Origin: Benincasa hispida | Lineage: Eukaryota; Streptophyta; Magnoliopsida; Cucurbitales; Cucurbitaceae | Reading direction: 5' to 3' | Assembly (NCBI RefSeq): GCF_009727055.1 | Contig: NC_052350.1 | Span: forward strand, 1,577,758-1,641,757 | Length of the DNA stretch: 64,000 nt | In this document: positions 46,400 to 59,116 of the stretch, in pieces | Position numbering within the stretch: position 1 is the stretch's first letter | How the letters are laid out: the number at the start of each line of letters is the position of its first letter | Notes under the pieces: model-generated | The model's database searches: none | Told to the model about the DNA's origin: nothing | Seen by the model: the letters and a program-made list of their open reading frames with translations, nothing else | Program-made: the position numbers and the translations under genes

Positions 46400-47600
46400 A
46401 TGTCGGTGACGAAGGACCTGAACAAGTCCCATGTGGATAGGTTGGTAGAGATGGAAGAGTAAATGCTCTACTTGAGAGAGGTCCCGGATAATATCTGTTT
46501 CTTAGAGACTCGGCTATAAGAAGTTACTGAGAAAGCCGATGGAATTGATGCGGTAGTGGGCCGCCTAGACGGATTACCCGTCAGAGAATTGATGATGAGG
46601 GTGGAGACCCTCGAGACCAAAACAGCATGGAATATGAGCGCGTCGAAGAGTTGGATGGCTCCCAAAAAGCAATATTTCAGATGGTAACCGATTTGTCTGA
46701 AGACTTTCGGTTGGCCCTTGACGTCGTCAGAGCTGAGATAGCGGATGTGAGCTCAAGGGTGAATCTCACCATCCGAGCGGTAGGGAACCACGCCCCATCT
46801 GGGGGAGCAATGCCAATAAGCAGAATAAAAATCCCAGAACCGAAACCCTTTTGTGGGGTGCGAGAAGCAAAAGCCCTGGAAAACTTTATCTTCGACCTTG
46901 AGCAATACTTCAAGGCGATGAACACGGTGACTGAAGAGTCGAAAGTCACACTAGCAACGATGCATCTGGCTGAAGATGCAAAACTATGGTGGAGATCACG
47001 ATTTACAAACATACAGGAAGGAGATGCACTATTGATACTTGGGATATGATTGAAACAAGAACTTCGCTCGCAGTTCTTCCCTAAAAATGTCGAGATTTGG
47101 CTCGACAAAACTCCGAGAGCTAAAGCAAACAGGTAACATCAGGGACTACGTAAAACAGTTTGCAGGACTCATGTTGATATACGAGATATGTTAGAAAGAA
47201 CAAGGTCTTTTGCTTTGTCGAAGGCTAAAATCGTGGGCGAAATCAAAATTATATGAACAGAGAATACAGAAATCTCCCTCTGCCTATGCAGCAGCTAAAC
47301 GGGCTATACGACCTTAGCACTGACTTGCAAGATGTGAGGAAGCAAGTCAACTTCCTCAAATGGGGAAACAGAAATAGTCGTTCCAGTCCTCCCAGACCTG
47401 GGGGAGGAGACAAGAACACAGGGGGGGATCGTAAAACCATCCTAACCGAGATCAGAAAACAACTGGCAGGGCCGCCACAACAGCATAACAATTACAATCG
47501 CCCCCTGTCTTGTTTCATATGTAGAGGGCCACATAGGCGGGCGAATGTCCAAACGGGACTGCGTTTTAATGCTTCAAGCCACATTAGCTCTATCTAGCTC
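46400..47600 (+). pseudogene. Element D gag
   Basis: The likely start is the ATG at 46400 (MSVTKDLNKSH), but that frame stops at 46462 and the gag continues in others. The main frame 46627-47049 contains the gypsy gag signature region (KPFCGVREAKALENFIFDLEQYF and AKLWWRSRF), and 47253-47597 holds a basic linker and a zinc knuckle starting CFICRGPHRRANV. The knuckle's final cysteine is missing or shifted. It would build the element's particle if intact. Confidence 0.85.
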
Positions 47601-50600
47601 TGAAGACAAGGCTGAAACTGGAGGAGACAGTTAATCGAAGCCATGCTTGTAGAAATGAGAATCTTAGGATAGGGGCATTAAAATTCTTATCTGCGCTCCC
47701 GAAGAAAATGGGAAAGGCGACGGAGCCACTAGAGAGAGGACTCATGTATGTGGATGCTTGGGTCAACCAAAGATCGGCCAAGAGCACTATGGTCGACTTT
47801 AGAGGCCACCCATAACTTCATGATCGAAACGGAAGCCCGCTGCCTGAACTTGACCTGGGAAAGAGATGCAGGGAAGATGAAAGCTGTTGAATTCTGCAGC
47901 CCTACCAATTACGAGGATGGCGAAAGAGAACTCTGGTGAAGTTAGGAGACTGGAAGGGCCTCGTTGACTTCGTGATTGTCAAGATAGATGATTTCGACGT
48001 GATTGGGGATGGATTTCCTTACTTTGAATATAAAGTTACCAATGCCCCTCGCCAAATGTCTAGTCATTACCGGATCTACACCCACCATAGTTCAAACTAG
48101 TATCAAGTAGCCAAATGGGGTGAGAATGATCTCAGCCCTCCAATTGAAGCGAGGCCTGGCCCACGACGAACCCACGTTCATGGCCATCCCGATAGAATCA
48201 GTTGAAACCACCGAAAAGGAGATCCCCCCAAGATGTTCTATTTTTCTTGGAAGAGTATCGAGATGTCATCCTAAAGCTTGCCCAAGTCCTTACCCCCACG
48301 AAGGGATTGACCATGAGATTGAGTTGTTTACTAGGGGCAACGCCGCCCGCCAGAAATGCATAATCAGATGCCCCGCCAGAATTGCCGAACTCGAAAATAG
48401 TTAGACGAATTGTTAGATGCAGGATTTATCAGACCGCAAAGGCCCCTTACGGAGCCCAGATACGTTTCAGAAGAGAAGGATGGGAGCCTCTGGTTGTGCA
48501 TTGACTATATCGGGCCTTGAACAAGCTCACAGTCCGCCAACAAATATCCTCTTCCTATCATTACTGGACTTATTTGATCGGCTTCACGGCGCTAAGTATT
48601 TCTCGAAGCTGGACCTGCAGTCGGGATATAATCAGGTCTGAATTGCTGAAGGAGACGAACCTAAGACGACTTGTGTCACGAGATATGGAGCCTTCGAATT
48701 CCTTATGATGCCCTTTGTGCCTCACCAATGGCTCCAACAAATTCTTTTTGGTACTCTTAATAAACCAAAGTGTTTCACGAATACCTCGACAAATTCATCG
48801 TTAGTTGTATATCGATGACATGTGGTCTATATTGGCCCGCGGATGGAGGGACCATCGGACATCACTTTCAACTTACCTTCGCAAAAGCTGGATAAAAATT
48901 AGTTGTATGTAAAGAGAGAGAAGTGTCATTTTGCCCAAGAGCGCATAAAATTCCTCGCACGTGATTGAGTGTGGTCGGATTGGTATGGCAAAGAGGGCAA
49001 GGTGGCCGCGATATTATTAGAGACTGGAGGGTTACATTCATCCGTGACCAAACTAACGTCCTTCCATCGGACTAGCCAACTACTATAGGTGGTTCGTAGA
49101 AGGATTCTCAAGTTAAGACATTGGACCCATTAACCGCGAATGCTGAACAAAGATAGCCATGGAGCTTGGACTCCTGAATGTCAAGCCGCCTTTAGAAGCT
49201 TGAAGGAAAGTTGATGATTTAAGGGTTCAGGTCCTCGGATTTTCGACGTGACCAAGCCATTTAAAGTAGAGACTGATGCTTATGACTTCGCGTGGGCGGT
49301 GTCCTCCTTCAAGACGGACAACCCCATCGCGTATGAGAGTAGAACTAAATTGATGTCGAACGGAGGGTATGTCGCCTCCGAGAAAAGAGACTGTTAGCAG
49401 TGTTCCACTGCTTAGGCTTTGGAGACAGTATCTTCTTGGGGCCAAGGTTTCGTGGTCAAAGACCCGACAACAACTCTATTTTGACCACTTCTTCAATCAA
49501 CCGAAAGTTGTCGTCGAAACAGGCACCGGTGCGTAGAATGTCTAGCAGAGTTGATTTCCAATTTGAACATAGACCCGAGGGAAAAAGTAACCAAGGCCGA
49601 TGCTTCTAGCCGAAAGAGCGAACACGCGACCCTGTGCATGTTTGCCCACCTACAAGCAGTATGTTGGTGCAAACAGTAACGAGAAACTGTAACTCACTTG
49701 AACAAACCGATTACAGCGGCGCAAGCCATCATACAAGTTTTCCAAAGAGGGAAGACCGCCAGTTTGGGGTGGGAAGACGATCTTCTATACACCAAAGGCA
49801 ATCGCCTCTACATCCCCCAGAATCCGCGGAGTTTACGAAGGTCGCTAATAATGGAGTTTCACAACACACCATGAGCAGGACATAATGGTGGCAGAGGACT
49901 TATCCCTCTTGAAACAAGGCTACTACTGCCAAGCCTTCAAGACGATGTGATATGACAATATTACCAAGACTTTCTTGGGTCTGCCAACAAGACAATAGGC
50001 CCGAAGGGCGCGAATAATTAGCGGGTCTTGCTGGAACCCCTATCCTGTGCCCTGCTAGACCATGGGAAGCCGTCCTCTCGACTTCATCAACCCATTTGCC
50101 CAAGTGGGATAGTTCAAATCGATCCTTGTTATCATCGACCGGTTCTCAAAATATGCCACTTTCATCCCAATGCCGAAGATGTGCACAACCGTGATGACTG
50201 CCCAGCTGTTCTTCAAACACTCGTGAAATTATGGGGTGTCCCCGCGAGCATTGTTAGCGATCGGGACGGAAGATTCACTGGGACATTTTGGACAGAATTG
50301 TTCAAAATATTGGGGTCAACACTGAATATCTCCTCTAGCTATTATCCCCAAATTGACGGCCAGATGGAACGCTTCAACAGTATGCTCGAGGAATATCTGC
50401 GTCACTTTATCGATGCTAGGCAGAAGAACTGGTTCTAGTTGTTAGATGTGGCTCAGTTCAGCTTCAATAGCCAGCAGAGTTCCGCGACCGGAAAAACGCC
50501 CTTCGAAGTGGTGTGCGGTAGACAGCCACTCATGCCACACTTGATGGACCACCCTTATGCAGGCAAAAGTTCTCAGGCACATAACTTCACTAAAGGGTGG

Positions 50601-51153
50601 AGCAAAACCTTTGAGATAGCTCGTGCCTACCTAGAAAGAGCATCAAGAAGGATGAATAAGTGGGTTGATAAGAAGCGGAGGGCCCTCGAGTTTCAAGCTG
50701 GGGACAAGGTCCTGATCAAGCTACGATTGGAACAGTTTCGTTTCCGAGGCCAGAGAGACCATGGCTAATAAGGAAATATGAAGGTCCAGTGGAGGTAATT
50801 GAGAAGGTCAGGAGAACCTCATATAAGGTTCACTTACCCTCATGGATGAAGATTCATCCTGTCATCCATGTGAGTATCCTAAAGCCCAATCATCCCGATC
50901 CCGAGGATGAACAACGAAACATGCTAGCCCACCGGTCACGATGAAGAATTCCGCTGAGAAAGAAGTTGCACAAATCCTGAATAAACGTATGCACCGTATT
51001 GGAAGACCCATATGAGAACTGACAGAGTTCTTAGTGAAATGGAAGGATCTCCCCGACGAAAAGATCAGTTGGGAGCGGGCCGAAGATTTAAAGAATGCAA
51101 CTCCAGCCATCGTAAATTTTGAACAAGGTCGGTTGACGAGGACGTCAACCAAT
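47601..51153 (+). pseudogene. Element D pol with C-terminal chromodomain
   Basis: The protease region (47650-48100) is badly shifted. The reverse transcriptase (about 48410-48960) shows ALNKLTVR, LFDRLHGAKYFSKLDLQSGYNQV and, across shifts, YIDDM for the catalytic YIDD motif near 48810. RNase H lies at about 49230-49450. Integrase (about 49880-50440) shows SIVSDRDGRFTGTFWTELF and YYPQIDGQMERFN; after an in-frame stop at 50437-50439 it continues FSFNSQQSSATGKTPFEVV and KVLIKLRLEQFRFRGQ. The chromodomain end (EFLVKWKDLPDEKISWE, 51030-51080) closes the protein, with a stop at 51153-51155. Chromodomains can direct integration to particular chromatin. Confidence 0.9.
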
Positions 51154-51154
51154 T

Positions 51155-51167
51155 AAGTGGGGGAGAA
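51155..51167 (+). promoter_or_regulatory. Polypurine tract of element D
   Basis: aagtgggggagaa lies directly before the 3' LTR at 51168. Confidence 0.85.
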
Positions 51168-51647
51168 TGTCACGGTCATGCTTGTCTAGGGCCTGTGGCA
51201 GCATGCCCGATCCAACCCCCTTCTAGCATACTTTCATATCATGTATTGTATTAGCTTAGTTAGCTTGCTTTCTTTACATTTTCATTGTAAGTGACCACTC
51301 GCCCTTTTGCATATGCAAGGGTGCCAATTGGCTTTTTGTTTAGAATGCACTATATGGGGATAAGACTAATCATCACTTCCCCATACCCGGAGTAGTACTC
51401 TATAAAGCTGTTGTTGTTGTTTATTGCTTTCTAGCCTACTATAATCTTTCTTTCTTTATTCACACTCACAAAAAATGCTTACAAAAATCTTTTCTCCAAA
51501 CCCGTTTCCCCTAAAACGGGGGTGGAGGTTGCGAGAGGCACTCGATGTGCCACTGGCAATCCGTATTTGAGTTGGCTGACTTGTTCGTGAGTGGGAACAA
51601 GTATCGCACAATCGCTAAGAGAAGCTTCTGAAAGAGCGATTGTGACA
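51168..51647 (+). mobile_element. 3' LTR of element D (480 bp)
   Basis: It starts TGTCACGGTCATG and ends GATTGTGACA, followed by the ataga duplication. It is about 19 bp shorter than the 5' copy; one clear gap is around ctgtggcagcatgcc, near its start. Frames 51479-51670 and 51511-51747 minus cross the LTR border. Confidence 0.92.
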
Positions 51648-51652
51648 ATAGA

Positions 51653-52250
51653 CATGCAACCCAAAGGCATATAATCCAGTTATAGGTGTGTATCTCGAAG
51701 GTACACAGATCAGCCATAGGCGTGTATCCTGAAGATATACATATCAATCATATGTGCGGTCCCGAGGGAGCATACGTCAGTCATGGGTGTGTACCTGTAG
51801 CTACAAAAACAGTCATAAAGTGTATACTACCCCGATAAAAAGGTTAATAATTTCTATGATTACTTAGCTTGCGTCGGTCTACACATATATCATTTATCAT
51901 AATCACAATTACATAGCTCATGAAAATTTTCCAGAAGACCCACGGTCAATACATCATAGAGTTGTAATCAAATCAATCCATAACATTTTAAATTATATAC
52001 AGTCTCATCATCATTTGGTTGGGACGACTAGTTCCAAAACAAACTAGTAATAAGACACTCAGATTTAATTTAATCCTAGCGAAGAAATTTCTACGAAAAG
52101 TTGATTCAACTCCAACAACATAAACTAAAATTATATTCAAAATAGTACTAAAATTATTATTAATTAAAAATATATATGCTAAAATTGAACCGATATAAAA
52201 GATCGAGCACTAAAATAATATTACATTATAACAATCACAAACCCCAACGG
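51653..52250 (-). other. Continuation of the gypsy-LTR tandem array, then AT-rich DNA
   Basis: Units such as cagccataggcgtgtatcctgaagatatacat recur until about 51830. Beyond that no further LTR landmark is visible, and the sequence becomes AT-rich upstream DNA of the kelch gene. Confidence 0.5.
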
Positions 52251-52889
52251 AGAGAATTTTGATATGGTCCCTTCATTTCCCCTCCCCACAATGACCTTTT
52301 TTATCCATTTTTCGGAGCTTTTGAGAAATTCAGTTAAATATATATTCACAATAAGAAAAAAAGAAAAAAGAAAAAAAGGAATAATATAAATATTGAAGAA
52401 ATCTCTGTCGTTAATAGGAAATCGTAGGCGGGTCCTTCTTCTTCATCAAAAGTGGCAAAAAATTTGAAGTTTTTTAAACCATTGGAGATCCATGGCCTCA
52501 TTTTAATGGCCCCAAAGAGCAAAGGTTGAAAAAAAATTCAGGTTTTTCTGTTCTTCTATTATAATTTCGTATCACCCTCTTCTCTTTAGTTTTAACCAGA
52601 GGAACATATAATTTCTACNTTTTTCCACATACGTTCCGCCAAATATATTTGCATGTACGAAAACTCCATAGCCTCACAGCTGAAAATCCCACTAAATCAT
52701 ATCCCAGATGAAACCCATTCTTGTATTTATTTTCCCTTTGATTTCATTTTCCCCGACAAAAGAAATTTCCCTTCGCATTCTCTTTGCTTATTAGTCCACT
52801 ACTTTTGTTTTCTTTGGTTTCTTGGGTTTCTTGTTGTTGTTGTTCTTCTTCCTTTTTCCCTTTTTCTTCTGATTTCCCGACATAAAAAC
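52251..52889 (+). promoter_or_regulatory. Promoter and 5' leader of the kelch gene
   Basis: A TATA-like aatataaatatt occurs at about 52383-52394, some 500 bp before the chosen ATG. Pyrimidine-rich stretches (ccctcttctcttta, about 52574) could mark the transcription start, as in many plant promoters. The base at 52619 is N. An upstream ATG at 52653 is in frame with the main ATG (see findings). I cannot fix the transcription start from sequence alone. Confidence 0.45.
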
Positions 52890-55800
52890 ATGAGGTGGGA
52901 AAGGGTCCAGCTACTTTCAAGACAGGGTCAAGATGGAGCTTTGGGAGAGATAGCAGGGCCCGGTAAGAGATGGGGCCATACTTGTAACGCCATTAAAGAT
53001 GGAAGATATCTCTATGTTTTTGGGGGTTATGGTAAAGACAACTGCCAGACTAACCAAGTGCACGTCTTCGACACTGGTAGGAGCCATACCTTCTGCTTTT
53101 GCTTTTGTTTTTGTTTTTGGAACTTCTCTTTTTGTTTCTTCTACATTTTAACAAGTGGGGAAATTTTGCTTTAATGTTGCCATTCATTTCTGTAATTGTA
53201 TCTAGTTTGAGATTTTTGTATACCCTTTTGAGTACTCTTTGTTTTTTGTGGTATTTTGTTCTTCATCAGGGATTTATTTATCTCTTCATTCTAAGCATAC
53301 ACCCTGTTGTGTTTTTTTGCCTTTATTTGGAGACTTTTGTAATGACAAACTTCGTTCTAGTATGTTATTTGCTGTTACCAGCATGTATTATGGAATGATA
53401 TTAAATGGTCGTTAATTAGGAAAATATTACATTTCTGGAAGGAATTACTTGTTTATAATTTTGTCCTGCCCCTTTTTGAACACTTTAATGTTTACGTGTT
53501 TGATTAATTTCAATGTCTTGGAAGTTATGGGGTAGGAAGGTAGGAAGGTAGGGAGGAGGGAATTAATTGTTTTATTGGGGTTATTGGTGTGTTTTTCTTT
53601 TGTATGTGACATAGAAATTTTAAAACATTATATATACATGCATACTTACATGCAAATGTGCTTGTAAATTGTATTTGCCTCATTAGATTGGTGGTTTGCA
53701 GCAAAACAAACATGGAGCCGGCCTGTGATAAAAGGAAGTCCACCCACTCCAAGGGACAGCCACACGTGCATTACAATTGGTGACAATCTTTTTGTGTTTG
53801 GGGGTACTGATGGGATGAGCCCTCTTAAGGATTTGCATATATTGGACACCTGTAAGTTGATTTTTCTCCATACCTCTAGAAGTTTTGACTAATGAGAATA
53901 TTCAAGTGTCTTCAAAATTCTTTAATCGTTTCGTAGTCTGGCCTCTCAGTTTCTGTGTGGCTGTTTTCTTGTAGAAAAAGGAGAGAGAGAGAAAAAAAAA
54001 TGGCGATGCCAAATAATTTGTTTTTCTTTGCTTAAAGGTTCCATTTATCGTCTTGATTAGATTTGAAATGCTAAATATTGGAATGCGGCTATACATGCCA
54101 TTAAAAGTTTGCACAATGCTTTACTTCTAGCTTTGCATACATGGATTTGTCCAAGTTTAAGAGGTGAGGGGCCAGAGGCACGAGAGGGTCATAGCGCGAC
54201 CCTTGTTGGCAAACGACTCTTCATCTTTGGTGGTTGTGGCAAATCTATCAGCAATAATGATGAAGTGTATTATAATGATCTCTACATATTGAATACAGGT
54301 AATACCAATATGATATTTAGTTTTGATTTAAATATTTTAAACATTTAACCTTCTGTATTTATATTGACCGTTTATCCATAAGCCCATCTAAACACTAGTG
54401 ATTACAAAAAATAAAAAATGAAAAAGGGAATGTGGCTATATGGATTCTTTACACTTGCATGGGTTTATTTCTTTCTGGGAAACATCATAAGAATTGTAAT
54501 GATTGATGGCAATTTCGTTTGGCTGGGTGGCAAAATGTATTGACTGTTAATAATATTGATTTTCTCCTCTACATGAAGGCTTGAGGGAAGTCTATTCCTT
54601 CTGTATATCTTGTTTTTCCTTTTCCAAAAGAATATGTTATATAATGCTCAGGCTTTTTTTAAAAGAAAATTGCCTGCTGTTCCATGATTATAATTGCATT
54701 TGTGTGGTGTGGATCGGTTTACACCAGTGCCTGTTAATATATAATATGTTCCTATGTTTTTAGAGACATTTGTTTGGAAACAAGCTACAACATCTGGTAC
54801 TCCGCCATCTCCACGTGATAGCCATACTTGCTCATCTTGGAAGAATAAAGTTATAGTCATCGGTGGCGAAGATGCGCATGACTATTACTTGTCAGATGTT
54901 CACATCCTTGATACAGGTACTTATCATTTTTCTCAAGTCACCTTGTTATCAATTATTTGGGCAACTGTAGATGTTCATGCATTATATGCTCAGCCTCTCA
55001 TTTATAAGCCTCCTCATATCGTTTTGGTATTCTATTATAGATACTCTCGTGTGGACAGAGTTGAACACTTCAGGTCAATTATTACCACCTCGTGCTGGTC
55101 ATACAACCATAGCTTTTGGAAAGAGCTTGTTTGTTTTCGGGGGATTTACTGATGCCCAAAATCTATACAGTGACCTTCATATGCTCGATATTGGTATGTG
55201 TTAATTCCTCATTAGCACCCATGCAATAAGAGGAAAATAAGCTGATCTGTAATGGCATGAAGCATTGGCTCCATTCTTTGATGGCTGACTGGGTTTTCTC
55301 CAACTTTAATATGAATACTGAATGCTGAGGGATGGAAACTGTCCTAATTTTGAGATAGTTGCTGTAAGATTCATATGCTAAAGGCTAAAATGCTGATCTT
55401 GATCATTTGGCTAAAGTTTAAGTGTTGCTTCTCTTTAAATAACTTTCTTATGTGTACAGAAAGGTTGATGATTTTTCTATTGTCATATCTTATCGCTGAA
55501 TATTATGATTATTATTGATTGACGGACTCTTTTGATTTAGTTCCTAGGAGGGGATTCTCTCTATCCCCACCAGCCCTTAGGCTGTTTTTGCCTTTTTTTA
55601 ATGAAGTGAAGTTGTTGATGTTTCTTATCATTTTTTTTTTTTACCATTTTCAATACTTGATGCAGAAACTGGTGTATGGACCAAGATCACCACTATGGGT
55701 GATGGACCTTCTGCTAGATTTTCAGTGGCTGGGGACTGTTTAGATCCCTACAAAGTTGGCACACTTGCTCTTTTAGGCGGTTGCAATAAGGGTCTTGAGG

Positions 55801-58800
55801 CTCTTGACGATATGTATTACTTGTTCACAGGTTCATACCCTTGTTATTTTCTTGGCAACACATAATCATTATCATTCTTTTTGGACCTTTCTTGGTTAGT
55901 AGTTTCTTCCACACGATTCATGGGCTGTAAATAATGTCTGTGTACTTTTCATTTTCAGGACTTGCAAAGGAGAATGAGAGGAAACCGGAGAAGTTGTCTT
56001 TGAGAAAGCAATTGAAGCTGAAGTGTCAAGAACAGAACCTAAATGCTAGTCATGGAAGAGCTATGGTACAAATTGGAATAAGTGATGATGTGATCCAACC
56101 AATCGCTGTGCAGGGCTATGGGGCTCCACGTAAGGAAGTACCTTTTGAGTATCCCATGTTAGTTTTTTAAGTTGTATGTATTTTTCAAAGCAATGAAGGC
56201 AGAATGTGTGGTGAATCATCTTTCCTGTTCCTATCTTCCGTCTCTTGTTACCTAATGGCAACAGAAAATTTGTTCAGTGAATGCTTTTGAAGATTGTTTT
56301 GCTATAGAACCAACAAGAAAATGAAACCGTTTCCTAAATTGAATAAAATATGAAGCAACCATTCTTAATCAATAATTACAAGAATTTTTTAGAGAGAAGA
56401 CTTTTTGAAGATAAGTCTTCTGCTTTTACTTCTTTCTGTGGGAATATACAGCTTGTTGCCTCCTGATGGGCTCATAGTTATAGTCAATTCTTTTGTAATT
56501 ATCCAATCGTGTTGTCCATAAAACCACATTTCCCATGAAGTAGCCATGACTGCACCTGGCTGAAGAATTTCAGCCTTGCATAGTGAAGAGAGTGTCCAAA
56601 AAGATCTTAAAGTGATTATAATGTTAATATTGCCTGGTCTACAAGATTGTAATAAAGAAGCATATAATGGAAATAGCAGAAGGGATAACATTTTGGCCAT
56701 CTGCAATTTTCAAAGGATAGGGATATGTGAAGGAATTTGCTTATTTATTTTTATATATATTTTATCTCTTTTGGGTTAATGTTGTGACACATCTGAAAAT
56801 CAAATGAGTGGAACTTCTTTTGAGAGATTGTTACTGGTTTATGATACGATGGCATGATTCTGACTAAATTCTGATGGCATGCTGTCCTACAACGCAGACA
56901 AACAAAATTTTCCTTTGAATCAATCTCAGCATCTTCAAGGAAAGAAAAGTTTTCAAGCCAGGGTTACAGAAAGCATACCTAGTGGATACACAATTGAAAC
57001 TGTCATTGATGGGAAACCTTTGCGGGGAATTTTGTTTTCCAACAGACCAATCCCTACTCACTTTGCTCATCATAGTACTGTTAGGTCAGAATGATGCCTA
57101 ATAATGTCCGTTTTATTCAAGTCATTATGCCTCATGTTAGCCACTTGACAATCTCTTCCTTTCATGGGAGTATTATGTTTTAAACTTAATATTCTGAAAT
57201 CAGGAAGAGGACTTTTGGAGATATTGGCAGAGTATCGAATGGTGATATCAACATCAAGTCGAAGACTTCTCGACCGATCAAGAAAGATGAAGTAGATAAT
57301 AGACAAGAGGATGGTAGCAATATAAAAGCAACTACTATGCATGAAGCAGAAATGGTTGTCCCTTCGACGATGCTCACGAAAGATCCAGTATCTTCAGATG
57401 CTTTGCTACCATCTAAGGTGACACCATCGCTTTTCATTTCCTTTTTTTTTTTTTGCATGTTATTATTCCTTTATTTTAGAAAGCTCTCTTTGTGAGCAGA
57501 GCAACATTGAATTGGAAATGGGAACGAATTTTTTTAACATCTTTATTTATTCCTCATATGGCTTAACTTTGGATGTTGTGACATGAGTTGGCTATTTAGT
57601 GAAAATAGATCGAGGCTTTCTTTACTTTGCTAATAGATGATAATTTATGTATTAATAGACCTTTTGAGATGTGCATTTTTCTCTGGGTTATTTATATGTG
57701 AATATGAAGTGTAAGATGCACCTAAACGTAATAAGCTTCTATTTGTTGGTCCAGTTGATTGTTTGTCACCATGTCGTTAGGAGTGTAGAGTTTGTGCTTG
57801 TATCTCTGAAGGCAGGTAGAGAGAATTTCCACATGAATAGTTGATTCACTTTCAGGTTGTTGATGACACCTTGTTTTTCCCCTCCCAATCCCTCTTATAT
57901 TCACAATGTGCTCGATATTGAAGTTTCAGGGATTGCTTTGGTTTGAAGGCCAGTTTGTGTAAATCTTCTGTGGTTGAGATAAAAAGTGAAAGAAAAGAGC
58001 TCTTGTGGGTTGATTAGTATTTTGGATAGCATTGAAGACTGACATTTGGTGTCTCTTGTGCATTCAGGTCTCACTTTATAAGGAAATATGAATTCTTAAA
58101 CTTTATGGGATCAATTTTTTGTTGCATTTTCACTTTCAGGAATTTAAGGAAGGAGATTGTCTTTCCTAGTGAAGTGATTGTATAACTTGGAAGTCATTTT
58201 TTTAAAATGAGGATGGCCTTTGGCAGAACTTTATCTCTAGCAAGTATGGTCTTTCTCCTGGGGTTGGTGTTTGGCGATGTGTATTAAATCTTGTGGTTAA
58301 AGCTGTAAGATCTTCGTATATGTCCTCAAATCTTGTTATCCATATTCCTATTCTGGAGTAGGCAACTGAAGATAATTTATTTAGTCGCTGCAATTTTGGA
58401 AAGATACCAAGGCCTTGGCAGGTAAGGGAAACACTTCTTTCTCTAGTTTTTCTCCCATGTTTTGCTCTTTGCGAAGACAATTAATCTTTGGTATAGGAAT
58501 CTGAACTCTTGAAATCTCCAATGTTGAAGGAACTTCGACTGTGATGAAGACTGTGGGATGGCATTTGAAACTAGGAGATGTCTTTGTGTTCCCTTGGATT
58601 CTCTCTCTTTTAGATTTTGTTTGGGGATTATCGAATAGGAGAGGATGAGGTACAACTAGATTTTTGCAGAAGTATTTGGGTGTAATCCCACACGAAAAAA
58701 ATTGGGATTTTTGCAGAAGTGTTTAAGGAATCAAATTCCTAGAAAAAGTCCAAACTTCTATCTGAACTTTCTTCTTTCCTCCTATTTGGTGCAACCTTTT

Positions 58801-59075
58801 CAAAGAAGGTAAGGAAATTGCAGATAACTAGATAAGGGTGACTGGGTGAGACTCAAATGGTGAGCTCTCCTTGAGGCATCTAGCATGGTAATATTTCTGT
58901 TGTTCTAGTCAAAGTATTCTTGTTTTATCATTAACCATAAACCTTAGAGCAATCCTAGATGCCATTCTAAATTCTTTGGAGGATGGACAATGACCGGGCA
59001 AGGGATTCATTTTAATTTCTTAGTATTTTTTATAGGGCTTGGGCTTCCCTGGTTTTATGGTGAGGAATCCAATTT

Positions 59076-59116
<41 letters not shown>

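Larger units (their letters stand above)
45854..51647 (+). mobile_element. Ty3-gypsy chromovirus-type element D, 5794 bp
   Basis: LTRs at 45854-46352 and 51168-51647 begin TGTCACGGTCATG and end TGTGACA or CGTGACA. The target-site duplication is ataga (45849-45853 and 51648-51652). The internal order is PBS, gag, protease, reverse transcriptase, RNase H, integrase, chromodomain, then polypurine tract: the Ty3-gypsy order. Short LTRs, total length and a C-terminal chromodomain suggest a Reina-like chromovirus, which is inference. Many frameshifts make it inactive. Confidence 0.93.

Noticed and set aside
46677..47108. 143-codon minus frame opposite element D gag
   Set aside because: It is the antisense shadow of the recognised gag sequence.
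53099..53398. Hydrophobic 99-codon frame in intron 1 of the kelch gene
   Set aside because: It lies wholly in the intron, the T-rich strand gives Phe/Leu runs, and a clear donor precedes it at 53077.
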